Position numbers and translations under genes: made by a program. 64,000 nucleotides of DNA from Dryomyza anilis (lineage: Eukaryota; Arthropoda; Insecta; Diptera; Dryomyzidae): assembly GCA_951804985.1 (NCBI GenBank), contig OX638135.1:35171670-35235669 (forward strand). The letters run 5' to 3'. Every line of letters starts with the position of its first letter. The stretch's first letter is position 1. A model generated the notes under the pieces. It made no database searches and was not told the origin of the DNA. It was given only the letters and a program-made list of their open reading frames with translations. Shown here piece after piece: positions 21,814 to 32,450 of this stretch.

Positions 21814-22096
21814 GTAGCCGCGGTAGCTCAGTGGTTAGTGCGTTGGACTGCGAGCCGAAAGGTCCCCGGTTCAAGTCTGGAATGGGGCTAACAACATCTT
21901 TTCATAGAAACATTTTTCTATACCGCGCTACCTCTCGGCAGTAAATGGCAAACCTACGAGAGTAAAACCATTTGCCTATGAAAAGCTCTCACCCGCCGTT
22001 CGGATTCGGCAATAAACTGTAGGTCCCACCACTTTGAGTACAAATATAACACGCACAGCTCAAAATGGCGATACAGGACTGTAGCGCCAAACTATT
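21814..22096 (+). mobile_element. tRNA-derived SINE, copy 2, with 9-bp target duplication
   Basis: 283 bp, flanked on both sides by ATGTAGTAC (21805-21813 and 22097-22105). The head CGGTAGCTCAGTGGTTAGTG and B box GGTTCAAGTCT give an internal RNA polymerase III promoter. The tail ends CGCCAAACTATT. It interrupts the BEL protease. Confidence 0.88.
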
Positions 22097-22105
22097 ATGT
22101 AGTAC

Positions 22106-25100
22106 AATAAAATCTCGTATTAGTACATTTGAGTGATCTTCTCACTTCGAAGTAACAAAATCTATTTCTGCTGAACAGCCTAGCATGCTTATAGACACCA
22201 CGGATTGGTCAATTCCAGAAGAAATCGAACTCGCAGATCCACTTTTACAAGCCCCAGCGTATAGATATACTCATTAGTACTGAAATATTTTTCGATCTAT
22301 TACTTGATGGAAGGTTATCGCTAGGAGAAGGCAAGACTACCATGGCCAACACAGATTTTTAATGGATAGTAGGCGGCAATATAAAATCAATTGTAAAACC
22401 ACGTGCACTCATTTGCAACGTGACAGTTGCTGCAAAACCAAATTTAGATTCAATGGTAGAACGATTCTGGGCCGTTGAACAATACTCCAAATCTGCACAG
22501 CAGTTGTCGGAAGAAGAACAAAAGTGTGAAGACCATTTTTTACAAAATATAACTATTCGAATTAGTGGTCGTCTACAGATACGGCTGCCCTTTAAACAAG
22601 CGCCCGAAATTCTCGGTGGTTCTTTTGAAATGGCGCGCGAAGGTTTCTCTCCCTCGAACGGCGTTTACAACAATCATGAGCTTAATAGCCCACATTACAT
22701 AATACCGCATCATTGCGTGCTTCGACCATTGAGAAGAACTACGAAATTGCGCGTCGTTTTTGATGCTTCGGCATGGACTTCATCAAATTATTCATTAAAT
22801 AGTATACTGATGGCTGAAGCAACCATACAACAAAATTTAATAACAACTCTTGTTTCGTTTCGTCTACACAAATTTGGGCTTTCAGCTGATATTACAAAAA
22901 TGTATCGCCAGTTCCTTGTTGATCATCTTGACCGTAAGTTTCAGCTTATTCTTTAGAGGAACAATGTCGATGCGGAACTTAAACTTAACACAGGCTTATC
23001 CGCCGCACTTCTTCTGGCTATACGAAGCTTATCTCACATTGCAGATACATACAGCACGAAGTTCCCACTTGGGTCAAAAATATTGGGAGAAGATTTTTAT
23101 GTGGATGATCTACTAACCGGAGCGGACAATTTAGAAGAATTAAAACGAAAAAAGGAGGAAGTAAATTATATTTTAAGCACATCTGGCTTACAACTGGCTA
23201 AGTAGAATTCCAACTATACACAACTATTCTCGACTATCGATGATGAAATTCAGTGACGAAATCACAAAGACTCTTGGAATGTCATGGAAACCTCATCAAG
23301 ACACATTTTGTTTTCGTTACGATTTACCTGACGTGAAATTTCCGTCAAAATGATCCATTTTGTCGTTGGTAGCAAGAGTCTTTTACTTGCTGGGATTATT
23401 AAGCCCTATTATAATTCGATGTAAGATATTACTTCAAGAGATGCGGATTCAGAATTTAGGTTGGGACATGCCCCTTTCTGCCCATATAAATAAGTTTTGG
23501 TTTGATATAAAAAACGATTTTATACATATAAATCAGATTGAGGTCCCCCGATATGTTTTCACTTCATTGTCGACCATGTTTGAAATTCATGGGTTTGCAG
23601 ATGCGTCTCAACGTGCTTTTGGCTGCTGCATTTACACTCGATCACTTGTAAATGGATCGTATAAAATCACACTTCTAATCGTAAAATCCAAAGTTGCATC
23701 AATTAAGGCACAGTCTCTACAACGGCTCGAACTTTGTGCAGCCGTCTTATTAAGCAAAACATGGCAAAAAAATACGCGACAAAATCTCCAAATATATTTC
23801 AAACATTTATTTTTGGACCGACTCAAAAATTGTAATGCAATGGCTGAAATTGCATTCTTCGACACTTAATTGTTTTATCGCCAATCGAGTTTCAGAACTC
23901 CAAGAAAACACGCAAGGCATAACATGGAGGCATGTCGCATCAAAAAGTAACCCTGCTGACATTGTTTCACGCGGTCGCAGCACTCGGGAAATGTCCAAAA
24001 CTATTTGGTTTTCCGGACCCTGCTTTCTTCTGAAGGACTCGACCGAGTGGCCCAATAATGACAATAGCAACAATTATACATTTGCTGAGTTGGGGTGCAA
24101 AAAGATTGTTTCATTCAAATGTAGCAATGTTATGGAAAATAAATCAATTATCATCGAAGTTATTGAACATAACTCCTCATATTTTCGAATTATTCGCATT
24201 GTCACATAAATTTTTCGTGTTTTTAACAAATACCCTCTTAACAATATATTAAAAGTTAATGATATTCTTCACATTTCATTCAAAGAATTAGAAAACACCT
24301 TTTGGAAAATCGTCGCAGAGATTCAACGCATACACTACAAAGAAAAAATAAATTGTTTACGAGACAACAAAGTAGTTAAGTCAAGCCTTCAAAACATATA
24401 ACCCTTTCTTCATGACATGAATATAGATAGCACAGTGGTTAGTATTCTAAGAGTCGGCGGTCGGTTATCCAATGCACCTATTCCCTACGAAGCTAGATTT
24501 CCGGCGATCATTCCGAAGGATCATCGTTTTACTAATCTTTTCATTACATTTCTTCATAAAGAAAATCTTCTCGCTGGCATTTAAGATCTATTAGGGTTAC
24601 TTCGGCAAAAACTTTGGGTAATAAATGCTCGAGACGTTATTCGAAAAGTTGTTCGGAACTGCGAGCATTGCTTCCATTATAAACCGATGCTAATGAACCA
24701 ACTTATGGGCAACTTACCAGCCGACCGCTTAAATGCGCAGCGACGCTTTTTGATCAGCGGCGTAGATTTCTGCGGTCCATTTTTTACAACATATCGCAAT
24801 CGTGGAAAACAACCTTACAAAACATACGTTGCGGTCTTTGTATGCTTTAAATCCAAGGCAACTTGAATTGGTTTCTGATCTTTCAACTAATACCTTTCTT
24901 CTTTGTATTAAAAGATTTATAGGGAGGCGTCGCATTCCACAGCGTCTTTATTGCGACAATGCAACAAATTTTGCTGGCGCTCAAAATAAGAGCAGCAACA
25001 GATTTTTAGAAAGGAATTAATTGATGACATCCAAACATTTAGCAATAAATCTGGTTTCGAGTTTAAATTCATCCCACCGCCTGCTCCGAATTTTGGTGGC

Positions 25101-25652
25101 TTGTGGGAGGCGGCAGTCAAATCTGCCAAAACACTACTGGTCATGAACGTCGCCCAAGCCAATTTAACATTTGAAGAACTCCAGACTGTTCTCGTGGAAG
25201 TGGAAGCCATTTTAAATTCGCGCCCTATTGCACCAATGTCCGATGATTCGAATGATGGGGAAGCTCTGACGCCTGCGCATTTATTAATTTGCTCTTCGCT
25301 TCAATCCATACCTGATGAGCACTACGATTGCAAAAAGACTCCGTGTTTAACTCGTTATCAACGTTTGACGTTCCTAAAGCAGCAGTTTTGGGATTTATGG
25401 GTGCGCGACTACATTTTATCGCTACAGCAACGCAACAAATGGAAAAGGTCTGAACCAAATCTCAAGGTCGGACAAATGGTGATCATTCATGATGACAATG
25501 CTCTTCCGCAACAATGGACCCTTGCACGCATAATTCAAACTATAACTGGGACAGACGGTAAGGTACGCGTTGTTCAAGTAAAAACTTCAAAGGATGAATA
25601 TCGCCGTCCAATTCATAAAGTTGCTCTCCTGTCTGTCAACGAAGATACTTGA
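22106..25652 (+). pseudogene. BEL/Pao pol (RT, RNase H, integrase), multiply frameshifted
   Basis: It continues the gag frame (DTTDWSIPEEIELADP, a BEL hallmark) with an in-frame TGA near 22130. RT: VVFDASA near 22755, then a frameshift near 22950 and the catalytic FYVDDLLTGAD at about 23095. RNase H: IHGFADASQRAFGCCIY near 23590 and WTDSKIVMQWLK near 23815, in different frames. Integrase: NCEHCFHY zinc region near 24660, core residues in GVDFCGPFF, YCDNATNFAG and NFGGLWEAAVKSAK (D, D, E), then an intact 183-residue C-terminal part 25101-25652. The 3' polypurine stretch ACGGGGCGAGTA precedes the 3' LTR. Confidence 0.85.
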
Positions 25653-25679
25653 AAGAATGGCCTTTCAACGGGGCGAGTA

Positions 25680-25954
25680 TGTCGGATCAGATCGCATCAC
25701 ACATCTTTTAATATAATAATTTGTAGTTTTTATAATTTGTAGTTTAAAAGTAATCATGAATTTGAATACACTAATATAGAACATGTATAATGTAGTATAA
25801 CAGTTTCATAATTTCATTTGTAATTTACTCTCATTTGTTTGTAAATCTCTCTTTTGTAAGTTCTATAGACATGAAATAAAATTTATAAAATAGTCGAATA
25901 TAAACCATTAAAGAAAACGTACACACATTGTTCGTCGTTTCTTTTCAACCAACA
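25680..25954 (+). repeat. 3' LTR of the BEL/Pao element (275 bp)
   Basis: It begins TGTCGGATCAGATCGC straight after the polypurine tract and ends TTTTCAACCAACA. It matches the 5' LTR closely from base 25 onward and lacks the SINE, giving the empty site TTTATAAAATAGTCGAATA. Confidence 0.88.
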
Positions 25955-26004
25955 AAAATTATGAAATGTAAGTACAAATTTAAAATGAAATCGATTGGTT
26001 TTAT

Positions 26005-26900
26005 TTAATATTAAGCAAATTTTGAAAACTGAATTTTAAGATCTAAATTTTTTTCTTTAAAAATTGAAAATGCTTCTTTTAAATTACACAAAACTAATCG
26101 TTTTTGTTTAGTTATTTTTTCTGTATCAGTGCCTTTTATTGCGATATACCTTTTACCAGGCAATATTCGACTTATTTCATCCGACTCGTAGAATTGGACT
26201 ACGGAGTCGACAACGCTTAGATCAAGACATTTTCCAGCTTTTGGTTTGGATACACAGCATTCCTTTTTCTTTGTACGTATATTTTGCTACTTGTATCATA
26301 TGATTCGAAGCATCAAAGTTTATTTGTATGTCCTATATCCAGTCTGCAAATACTGTTAAAATTTGTAGGCGTTTTTGCCTGCTTTCAGAGTTTTTATAAA
26401 TTTCTTTTAATTTTAAAAGTAGTAGGTCTTCATCATTTTTTTTTCTTTATGTTCATTAGGAGTATTATTAAAAATGTCTCTGTCTGTTTTAGTTATAATA
26501 ATTTTACGTTTATCGTTGGGATAATTTTTTGTATTATTTTTTTTCTTTTAATAGGTGATTCTTGTAATACATCCAATGTCATATTCACTTTATATAGGGC
26601 TTGAGTATTACAGACATAATTTACATACGGTTTATCATTTTTTCACTCGAACTAATTTCACCATTTTCACCAATTTCACTATTTCCAGTATTGTCACTAG
26701 TTTCACTACTTTCGTTATCTTCGACAGCTCTAATTTTCTTCCGACAATTGTTACACAGCTTCAGTACTCCTAAAGGTGGTTGAAATTTTTGTATTTTCTT
26801 TTCAAATTTTGATGTTATCTGGCGTAAAATTTTGAATATCATTTTATCGTGGTTCTTAATTCGAAACGGATTGAAACATCTATCGTATCGTACCATTTAA
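26005..26900 (-). pseudogene. Second relic of the unnamed transposase-like family
   Basis: Minus strand, inside the 12.2-kb element. The N-terminal frame (26896-26621) carries LKLCNNCRKKI and an acidic linker of Ser, Glu and Asn. Downstream, with stops and shifts, come VLQESPIKRKKIIQK (parallel to LLGNSPLKKKKIQQK in copy 1), then VVQFYESDEISRILPGKR near 26190-26140, matching FFESDNHSRVMPGKK. QKRLVLCNLKEAFSIFK and LKIQFSKFA near 26050 then match the QKRLILNNLKELFEEFK and FSKFA of copy 1. The gene stops exactly at FSKFA, about 50 bp from the BEL 3' LTR; the Cys/His-rich C-terminal half is missing. Confidence 0.65.
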
Positions 26901-27069
26901 TTTTTTATACTAAAAAAAACATTTCTTTAAATTTTTTTATATATTAATTGAAAATAAAATGCCTTCTACAGTAGAGTCAAATAACTATAATTTAATATTT
27001 AAGTAGAAGTAAATAAAACAGTTTGCTATATGAATTGTACGCTCGTAAGGTATTTTGCTCGTAAGTATT

Positions 27070-27541
27070 TCGGCGCTGTTTAGCGAGAAAAACGATGCAA
27101 AAACATTTCAACAGACCTGGGCATGTTGCATCGTGCTCGATTCTCGAGCTCTTCTTAAATTGAGCGTTTGAAATGTCAGTATTATTATTGTTATTAAATG
27201 TTTGAAAATAGTAGCTGCTGAGGTCCCACTCTAAATATTTAAGTATTGGTGAATAATTGACTAAGGATTACGATAGTATTTTTTTTTTAATTTATGTGCT
27301 GACGACGAAAATCGGTACTAAATATTTCGGACCATAATTTTTTATTATATTTGTTTTTCAATCAAAATACCCATTTTTTAAAGTGGCATAACTCCCAACA
27401 AAAAAAAAAATTTAACTTAAAAAAAATACGTGTCAAATATTTATTGGCACAGAACATGTCTGTAAAATTTCAAAAAAAAAAAACTGGAGCTCATAAAGTA
27501 ATTTTTTGTTGAAAAGCGCCCGGTTTTACGTGGAATGGCTG
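27070..27541 (-). repeat. Right arm of the 12.2-kb element, uninterrupted
   Basis: Mirror of the left arm, giving the original continuous sequence across the DINE-1-like insertions at 15644-17085. It ends in CGGTTTTACGTGGAATGGCT. Confidence 0.85.
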
Positions 27542-27691
27542 ATATTAGAGAATTTGAATAAGCAATAAAAACAGGCAATTGTGAAAATTGACATTTGAAA
27601 AAAGAAAAAACAATTGAATATTGTGAAATAAATTGTGGAATAAAATAAACTTTTAATAAAACTGTGAAATAAAATTTTGAAATGAATTACA
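27542..27691 (+). mobile_element. Gyp-A1 5' leader, middle piece
   Basis: Non-coding leader between the 12.2-kb element and the Helitron. It aligns with 58290-58412 of Gyp-A2 (TTGACATTTGAAAAA, AAACTTTTAATAAAA, AAATGAATTACA). Confidence 0.8.
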
Positions 27692-28754
27692 TCTATATAT
27701 ATAAAAATGAAATGTCCTGTGTGTTCCAGAGCATCACGAAAGAACGAACAGACGGATTTGCCTAATTCCTTTTGTATTTTGTCCGTGTCAATGCAAGAGT
27801 GGTTTAGGAAAAAAGAAAAGTCGGAAAAACCCAAAGGAAAAGCCGGAAAATCGAAAATATCTAAATTTGACCCTAGGACTATGAAATTTGGGCAGGATGT
27901 TCATCTCTTGACGTATGTGTGCACTACAAAGGGAATTTTTGAAATTCGCTTCCTAAGGTACACAAATGGGCGTGGCAAAATTGAACTTTTAATTCAAAAT
28001 ATCGGTGTAATTAAGACAAGCACAGTCATGAAATTTGGCTCAGTGAGGTATATTGAAGTTCTTTACCTTTTTTACAAATGTGGGCGGAATTGGACAAAAG
28101 GGTGTGTCCCTTTCCATATGACTAAAACTATAAAAATGTTGTAACTTCTGACTTACTAAGATTAGAGTTATATAAATCGAAACTAAGGTTTATATTACAA
28201 ACTCCAATCGTCACGTAGAATGTGAGCGGGATTGGATTAAAGGGCGTGGCACCTCCCATATAACCAAAACTTTAAAATTACTATAACTCCTGACATGTTA
28301 AGAGTTGAGTTATAATAATGAAAACAAATGTTCATATTTAAAACTCCAATCGTCACGTAGAATATGGGTGGGATTGCACAACGGGGCGTGGCATCTCTCA
28401 TATAACCAAAACTTTAAAATTTCTATAACTCTTTACTTACTAAGAGCAGAGTTATAAAAATCGAAACAAAAGATTATATTAAACATTGTAATAGTCACTT
28501 AGAATGTGGACGGAATGGGACAATGGGGCGTGGCACTTCCCATATAACTAAAAATGGTAACTTCTGACTTACTAAGAGCAGAGTTGTACAAACCGAAACG
28601 AAATATCATTTTAAAATGTTTAATAGTAAAATAGAATGTGGGCGGGAAAAATAGTGACGAGGCTTGCACTAAAAAGGGAAAAAGAGGCGTGGACACACAA
28701 CACTTTATAAACGATCTATTTTTGCAATTAAAAAAACTTAGCACGGGTCCAGCT

Positions 28755-29250
28755 ATTTTTGATATTTTTGATATTTTAGATATTTTTGATATTTTTGATA
28801 TTTTTGATAATTTTGATATTTTTGATATTTTTGATATTTTTGATACTTTTGATATTTTTAAAATTTTTGATATTTTTGATATTTTGGATATTTTTGTTAT
28901 TTCTAATATGTTTGATATGTTTGATATTTTTGATATTTTTGATATTTTTGATATTTTTGATATTTTTGATATTTTTGATATTTTTGATATTTTTGATATT
29001 TTTGATATTTTTGATATTTTTGATATTTTTGATACTTTTGATATTTTTAAAATTTTTGATATTTTTGATATTTTGGATATTTTGGATATTTTGGATATTT
29101 TGGATATTTTTGATATTTTTGATATTTTTGATATTTTGGATATTTTGGATATTTTTGATATTTTTGATATTTTTGATATTTTTGATATTTTTGATATTTT
29201 TGATATTTTTGATATATTTGATATTTTTGATATTTTTGATATTTTTGATA
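28755..29250. repeat. (ATTTTTGAT)n minisatellite, array 1
   Basis: About 55 units of a 9-bp repeat with scattered variants (ATTTTGGAT, ACTTTTGAT, ATTTTTAAA). Because 9 is a multiple of 3, every frame stays open on both strands, producing Ile-Phe-Asp and Lys-Asn-Ile repeat frames over 200 codons long. These are translated satellite, not genes. Confidence 0.92.
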
Positions 29251-29842
29251 TCTATATATATAATAAAAATGAAATGTCCTGTGTGTGCCAGAGCATCACG
29301 AGAGAATGAACAGACGGATTTGCCTAATTCCTTTTGTATTTTGTCCGTGTCAATGCAAGAGTGGTTTAGGAAAAAAGAAAACATGTTAAGAGTTGAGTTA
29401 TAATAATGAAAACAAATGTTCATATTTAAAACTCCAATCGTCACGTAGAATATGGGTGGGATTGCACAACGGGGCGTGGCATCTCTCATATAACCAAAAC
29501 TTTAAAATTTCTATAACTCTTTACTTACTAAGAGCAGAGTTATAAAAATCGAAACAAAAGATTATATTAAACATTGTAATAGTCACTTAGAATGTGGACG
29601 GAATGGGACAATGGGGCGTGGCACTTCCCATATAACTAAAAATGGTAAATTCTGACTTACTAAGAGCAGAGTTGTACAAACCGAAACGAAATATCATTTT
29701 AAAATGTTTAATAGTAAAATAGAATGTGGGCGGGAAAAATAGTGACGAGGCTTGCACTAAAAAGGGAAAAAGAGGCGTGGACACACAACACTTTATAAAC
29801 GATCTATTTTTGCAATTAAAAAAACTTAGCACGGGTCCAGCT

Positions 29843-30302
29843 ATTTTTGATATTTTTGATATTTTAGATATTTTTGATATTTTTGATATTTTTGATATTT
29901 TTGATAATTTTGATATTTTTGATATTTTTGATATTTTTGATACTTTTGATATTTTTAAAATTTTTGATATTTTTGATATTTTGGATATTTTTGTTATTTC
30001 TAATATGTTTGATATGTTTGATATTTTTGATATTTTTGATATTTTTGATATTTTTGATATTTTTGATATTTTTGATATTTTTGATACTTTTGATATTTTT
30101 AAAATTTTTGATATTTTTGATATTTTGGATATTTTGGATATTTTGGATATTTTGGATATTTTTGATATTTTTGATATTTTTGATATTTTTGATATTTTGG
30201 ATATTTTGGATATTTTTGATATTTTTGATATTTTTGATATTTTTGATATTTTTGATATTTTTGATATTTTTGATATATTTGATATTTTTGATATTTTTGA
30301 TA
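29843..30302. repeat. (ATTTTTGAT)n minisatellite, array 2
   Basis: Same unit and the same order of variant units as array 1, but a few units shorter in the middle. Together with identical left flanks (28295 onward and 29381 onward) this shows array and flank were copied together, about 1,086 bp apart. Confidence 0.92.
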
Positions 30303-30330
30303 TCTATATCCTATTAATATAATAAATCTG

Positions 30331-31256
30331 TTTGTTCGTTTGTACGTTTGTACGTTTGTACGTTTGTACGTTTGTACGTTTGTACGGTTGTCCGTTTGTA
30401 CGTTTGTACGTTTGTTCCGCTTCTCCGTCTAAACGGCTGATCCGATTTCCTTGAAATTTTTACCACAGATGCGGTATGGTCTGGAAGGAATGATAGGCTA
30501 TATATGGGCGGAATTGGACAAAGAGGCGTGGCACCTCCCATACAACCTAAACATTCAATACGATATAACTCGGCACTTTCACCAGCTACGAACATGAAAC
30601 AAAAAACTCAAATACACAAAAAAATTTAAAAACAAAAAAACAAAAGCACAAAACAAAACAAAATCAAAAATACAAAAGCAAAAGCAATCACGTTTGTTCC
30701 GCTTCTCCGTCTAAACGGCTGATCCGATTTTCTTGAAATTTTTACCACAGATGCGGTATGGTCTGGAAGGAATGATAGGCTATATATGGGCGGGATTGGA
30801 CAAAGAGGCGTGGCACCTCCCATACAACCTAAACTTTCAATACGATATAACTCGGCACTTTCACCAGCTACGAACATGAAACAAAAAACTCAAATACACA
30901 AAAATAATTAAAAACAAAAAACCAAAAGCACAAAACAAAACAAAAGCAAAAATACAAAAACAAAAGCAATCACGTTTGTTCCGCTTCTCCGTCTAAACGG
31001 CTGATCCGATTGTCTTGAAATTTTTACCACAGATGCGGTATGGTCTGGAAGGAATGATAGGCTATATATGGGCGGGATTGGGCAAAGAGGCGTGGCACCT
31101 CCCATGCAACCTAAACACGATATAACTCGGCACTTTCACCAGCAACGAACATGAAACAAAAAACTCAAATACAAAAAAAAAAAATAAAAACAAAAAAGCA
31201 AAAGCACAACACAAAACAAAAGCAAAAATACAAAAACAAAACCAAGCACATAAAAC
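30331..31256. repeat. CGTTTGTA microsatellite and three 282-bp tandem units
   Basis: 8-bp CGTTTGTA units occupy 30331-30412. Three units of 282 bp follow, starting TTTGTTCCGCTTCTCCGTC at 30411, 30693 and 30975. Each carries GATGCGGTATGGTCTGGAAG, GGCGTGGCACCTCCCATACA and an A-rich CAAAAGCAAAA tail. The minus-strand frames over them are repeat translation. Confidence 0.85.
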
Positions 31257-31303
31257 CACAATCCAAACTAAATGAAAAACAAAAAAAGGAAAGAAAAAAA
31301 AAA

Positions 31304-32450
31304 ACAAACTCACCACACTAAAACTAACCAAACTAAAACTCACCACACTAAAATTCACCCTTAAATTAACCACACTAAAACCCACCACACTATAATTCAC
31401 CACACTAAAACTCACCACACTAAAATTCACCACACTAAAACTCACCACACTAAAACTCACCACACTAAAACTCACCACTTAAAAACTCACCACACTAAAA
31501 CTCACCACACTAAAACTCACCACACAAAAACTCACCACACTAAAACTCACCACACTAAAACTCACCACACTAAAACTCACCACACTTAAACTCACCACAC
31601 TAAAACCCACCACACTAAAATTTCACCACACTAAAACTCACCACACAAAAATTCACCACACTAAAACTCACCACACTAAAATTTCTCCACATTAAAACTC
31701 ATCACACTAAAACTCACCACACTAAAACTCACTATACCCAAAAGTCGCCACACTCAAACTCACCGCACTAAAATTCACAACACTAAAACTCACCACATTT
31801 AAACTCACCATACCAAAACTCACCACACTAAAACTTACCACACTAAAACTCACCACAATTAAACTCACCACACTAAAACTCACCACACAAAAATTCAACA
31901 CACTAAAATTGAACACACTAAAACTCACCACACTAAAATTTCACCACACTAAAACTCACCACACTAAAACTCACTACACTAAAATTTCACCACATTAAAA
32001 TTCACCACTTTTAAACTCACCACATTAAAACTCACTACACTCAAATTTCGATACACTTAAACTTTCCACACTAAAACTCACCGCACTAAAATTCACCACA
32101 CTAAAACCCACCGCACTATAATTAACCACACTAAAACTCACCACCCTAAAATTCACTACACTAAAACTCACCACAATAAAATTCATCACATTAAAATTCA
32201 TCACACTAAAACTCACCACAATAAAATTCACCACACTAAAACCCACCACACTATAATTGACCACACTAAAACTCACCACACTTAAAAACACCACACTTAA
32301 ACTCACCACACTCAAATTCACCACACTAAAACTCACCACACTAAAACTCACCACACCAAAACTAACCACAATTAAACTCACCACTCCAAAATTCACCACA
32401 TCTAAACTCACTACACCGAAACTTACTACATTAAAACCCACCACTCTAAA
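31304..32450. repeat. 17-bp minisatellite ACTAAAACTCACCACAC
   Basis: About 65 degenerate units over 1.1 kb. It then changes to a roughly 16-bp GAATTCTACCGGGAAC-type array (32455-32600). The Val-Ser-Phe repeat frames on the minus strand come from this array. Confidence 0.92.

Larger units (their letters stand above)
19340..25954 (+). mobile_element. BEL/Pao LTR retrotransposon, defective
   Basis: Two LTRs flank an arginine-type primer site and one gag-protease-RT-RNaseH-integrase frame broken by stops, frameshifts and a SINE. The domain order and the shared gag-pol frame are typical of BEL/Pao. Both LTRs end TTTCTTTTCAACCAACA. The first 25 or so bases of the 5' LTR do not match the 3' LTR, so its outer end is lost and no target duplication could be read. 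Confidence 0.88.
15318..27541 (-). mobile_element. 12.2-kb long-TIR DNA element (copy 2 of the unnamed type), heavily invaded
   Basis: It opens AGGTCATTCCACG and closes CGTGGAATGGCTG, with inverted arms of about 500 bp net. ATAT is found on each side (15314-15317 and 27542-27545), and the empty site in Gyp-A2 near 58290 reads GAAATATTTGAGAATTTT, so the insertion and a 4-bp target duplication can be read directly. Its own gene remnant is at 26005-26900 on the minus strand. The rest is filled by later arrivals: three DINE-1-like copies, a BEL/Pao element and two SINEs. Without these the element would be about 4 kb. Confidence 0.75.

Noticed and set aside
21814..21890. tRNA gene (also 19755-19830 minus and 43796-43870)
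   Set aside because: Only the A and B boxes and the 5' part of a tRNA are present, followed by a shared SINE body; there is no acceptor-stem partner.
15318..27541. Maverick/Polinton or giant-virus-like element
   Set aside because: The size is due to nested retroelements. No polymerase B, integrase of its own, ATPase or capsid frame was found.
27707..28144. 145-residue frame, repeated at 32831-33244 (137 residues)
   Set aside because: Both lie in copies of the same Helitron body; they share sequence because the repeat does, diverge in length, and have no domain.
28638..30322. Long frames on both strands (198-237 residues) of Ile-Phe-Asp, Leu-Ile-Phe or Lys-Asn-Ile repeats
   Set aside because: Direct translation of the 9-bp ATTTTTGAT satellite; all frames stay open because the unit is a multiple of three.
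31304..32450. CRISPR-like regular array
   Set aside because: Units are contiguous with no unique spacers, and the window is eukaryotic.
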